Position numbers and translations under genes: made by a program
The notes under the pieces: model-generated
What the model saw: the letters and a program-made list of their open reading frames with translations, nothing else
What the model was told of the DNA's origin: nothing
Databases searched by the model: none
Assembly (NCBI RefSeq): GCF_008764245.1
Contig: NZ_VTQV01000008.1
Span: 44,967 to 108,966, forward strand
Direction of reading: 5' to 3'
Length of the DNA stretch: 64,000 nt
Origin: Bacillus subtilis
Lineage (GTDB): Bacteria > Bacillota > Bacilli > Bacillales > Bacillaceae_C
In this document: in pieces, positions 62,270 to 64,000 of the stretch
Layout: each line of letters begins with the position of its first letter
Position numbering within the stretch: position 1 is the stretch's first letter

Positions 62270-63922
62270 TCAATTATTTTTATATCGTTTGTACGCTTCC
62301 TCCTGAATGTTCATATATTCGCTCAATCTCATATCCTCAATGGTTTTCACATATTTATCCCATTCTGAAAATGATACATTTCCTGAAATAAACTTGTCTC
62401 TCATTTCCTCTACATATTTTTCAATATCAGCTGTTAAAGAGGCCATCTTTTTACTCTCTTCGCTTGTATACGTAAAGGCTGGCCATGTTTCTTGAATAAA
62501 GAATGGTTCATTTTTATCCGCTGCTTCTACAAGCGCTGGTAAATTTTCCGTCCCTTGGAAAAATTCCTTTTTAATAATGCCGGGTGCTCCGCCATTTGGA
62601 TACGTTAAGTATTTTGAAATGGCTTGGGACAGCGTCAAACCGTCTGGGTTATTGGTGATTTCATCCAAAAATTGATAACCACCATCAGGAGTCTCCTCGT
62701 ACGTTTCGCCTTCCACCCCTAAATAATATAACTTTGCTCCTTTGTCGCTAAAAAAATGGTCAACCCATCTAACCGTTGCGGCTGGATATTGATTATCCTT
62801 CGTAATCACAAAACCTTGAATCCCCGATAGTGTGGGATATACATTGGAATATAGTTGATCACCATTTGGTCCTTTTAAAGCGATACCACTGTCATAATCA
62901 TCTTCTCCCACTCCAAATGCACTTTCGGTGCTCCAATAAATCGTACTCCCATACAAACCCTCGGATCCGTTCGCAAGATAATTATTATGTTCAATGGTGA
63001 AAATATTTTCCTCGATTAATTTTTCGCTATATAGCTTGTTAATATACTCAAGCATTTGTTTATACTCTGGTGAAGTAGGAATGAATCTTAATTTTTCCTC
63101 CTTGGGATCCATATCAATATAGGGATGGGCTGTCCCGCGATTCCCCAAACCAAACGACCCTTTCAACCAATTGACTAAATGATCCATACTATTGGCACCA
63201 AAGGGTACCTCCCGATTTGAACCATCCCCAAGTAAATCCGTCTCTTTGACTGCTGTTAAATATTGGTAAAATTCATCCAATGTTTCTGGAACCTTCATAT
63301 CTAAAGCGTCGAGCCAATCCCGCTTAAACCATGGCCGTGCGCCCATTCGATAGGAAGTAAAATCTTCGGATGCTATTAAAGGAAACGAATAAATATTGCC
63401 ATCTGGAAAAGTTAGCCCCTTCTTAATCTCTGGATTTTCTGCAAACAGTTTTGTTAGATTAGGCGCATGCTCTTCGATTAAATCGTTCAAACGAATAAAT
63501 GTCCCTTGCTCTCCATATTTGAGAATGTCGATATTGGGAATTTCAGCAGAATGAAGAGCATCAGGTAATTTGCCACCTGAAGATAACAACAAATTTCGCT
63601 TTTCCTCTAAGCCATCCTGAGGTGTCATCTCCCAATTAACCTCAATATTGCTTAACTCTTCATACTTATTAAAGACCAACACATCATTCCAATCCTCAGC
63701 TGCAGCCGGCCTTCTCTTTACAAACATGTTTAACGTAATGGGTTCTTTCACAATTGGCAGCCCTGATTCCGTTAAAATGTCTAAGGACAAATCTTCTGTT
63801 TCATTTCCATCCACTTCCGTTTTTTGATTATTACATGCAGATAGAAACAACAAAAAGGATAATAAAACTGCTATCACTTGGATTTTTTTGAGTCCCATGT
63901 ATTTGGCAAGTGTAAAATGCAT
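62270..63922 (-). CDS. Sugar-binding lipoprotein, LplA type (third importer)
   Basis: About 550 residues. Lipobox FLLFLSACNNQ, then a short acidic linker and a large two-lobe binding protein (ITLNMFVKRRPAAAEDWNDV, ALHSAEIPNIDILKYGEQG, YSFPLIASEDFTSYRMGARP, RWVDHFFSDKGAKLYYLGVE). The start is uncertain: ATG 63922 is chosen, but no strong ribosome binding site precedes it. ATG 63895 (MGLKKIQVIAV) gives a more usual signal peptide length. It is the first gene of the operon; the first 78 bases of the window end beyond it show no further gene. Confidence 0.9.
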   Translation of the reverse strand: MHFTLAKYMGLKKIQVIAVLLSFLLFLSACNNQKTEVDGNETEDLSLDILTESGLPIVKEPITLNMFVKRRPAAAEDWNDVLVFNKYEELSNIEVNWEMTPQDGLEEKRNLLLSSGGKLPDALHSAEIPNIDILKYGEQGTFIRLNDLIEEHAPNLTKLFAENPEIKKGLTFPDGNIYSFPLIASEDFTSYRMGARPWFKRDWLDALDMKVPETLDEFYQYLTAVKETDLLGDGSNREVPFGANSMDHLVNWLKGSFGLGNRGTAHPYIDMDPKEEKLRFIPTSPEYKQMLEYINKLYSEKLIEENIFTIEHNNYLANGSEGLYGSTIYWSTESAFGVGEDDYDSGIALKGPNGDQLYSNVYPTLSGIQGFVITKDNQYPAATVRWVDHFFSDKGAKLYYLGVEGETYEETPDGGYQFLDEITNNPDGLTLSQAISKYLTYPNGGAPGIIKKEFFQGTENLPALVEAADKNEPFFIQETWPAFTYTSEESKKMASLTADIEKYVEEMRDKFISGNVSFSEWDKYVKTIEDMRLSEYMNIQEEAYKRYKNN

Positions 63923-64000
63923 GAAACGGCAGCCCTTTTTGTAAACCACTTGCCAACCTCTAATTTTTCATCATCATAGACTCCTTCATTCGTTTACTTT

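Overview
The window looks like chromosomal DNA of a low-GC Gram-positive bacterium of the family Bacillaceae. The evidence is strong AGGAGG-type ribosome binding sites with frequent GTG and TTG starts, ptsHI behind a LicT/GlcT-type antiterminator leader, YesL/YesM/YesN- and LplABC-type sugar genes, LacI regulators with sharp palindromic operators, and a sortase-anchored surface enzyme with an LPNTA motif. No rRNA or tRNA gene and no CRISPR array was recognised. The species is not determined.

Layout. 1-4.5 kb: ptsHI (ptsI runs off the left edge), two envelope proteins, a decayed lipoprotein fragment and an Ohr peroxidase. 4.9-16.1 kb: a polysaccharide-utilisation cluster with a YesL-like membrane protein, a LacI regulator with three operators, an LplABC-type importer, a GH2 enzyme and a 1008-residue surface-anchored GH5 exo-beta-1,3-glucanase-like enzyme. 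16.3-18.5 kb: a WYL regulator with a divergent GyrI-like protein, then a frameshifted pseudogene. 18.6-21.0 kb: a single 810-residue protein that joins a UvrD-type helicase, a PD-(D/E)XK nuclease and a LexA-like self-cleaving peptidase domain. This is the most unusual gene here. 21.1-24.4 kb: a second glucan unit (LacI, GH16 laminarinase-like enzyme, orphan binding lipoprotein) with its own operator. 24.5-28.5 kb: a SurA-like lipoprotein, an HhH-SNF2 ATPase and a YetF-like protein.

28.6-32.1 kb is a cytosolic flavin cluster: apbE plus two NADPH:FMN-reductase-like proteins. One of these carries a PAS-like region and a tail with two SGAT flavinylation motifs, and a TGTGA-N6-TCACA palindrome sits at the predicted transcription start. 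32.4-38.6 kb is accessory: a duplicated DUF1259 protein, an array of eleven 52-bp hairpin units, a DeoR regulator, an M24-like protein that seems to lack metal ligands, dispersed repeats and small membrane proteins. 38.8-50.5 kb holds an AfuABC-like importer, a phosphohexomutase, a second binding protein, a PP2C-like phosphatase, a secreted EEP-family enzyme and a YesMN-type two-component system. Together these suggest sensing and uptake of phosphorylated sugars (inference).

50.7-52.8 kb is a MetX-like hydrolase with a divergent LysR regulator. 53.1-59.5 kb resembles a decayed plasmid or defence island: a parC-parM-parR partition locus with about ten GTAAAC iterons, a lipoprotein, an Abi_2 gene with a damaged 5' end, a RhuM pseudogene with three lesions, a permease remnant and several dispersed repeats. 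59.5-64 kb is a third LplABC-type importer with a HAD phosphatase.
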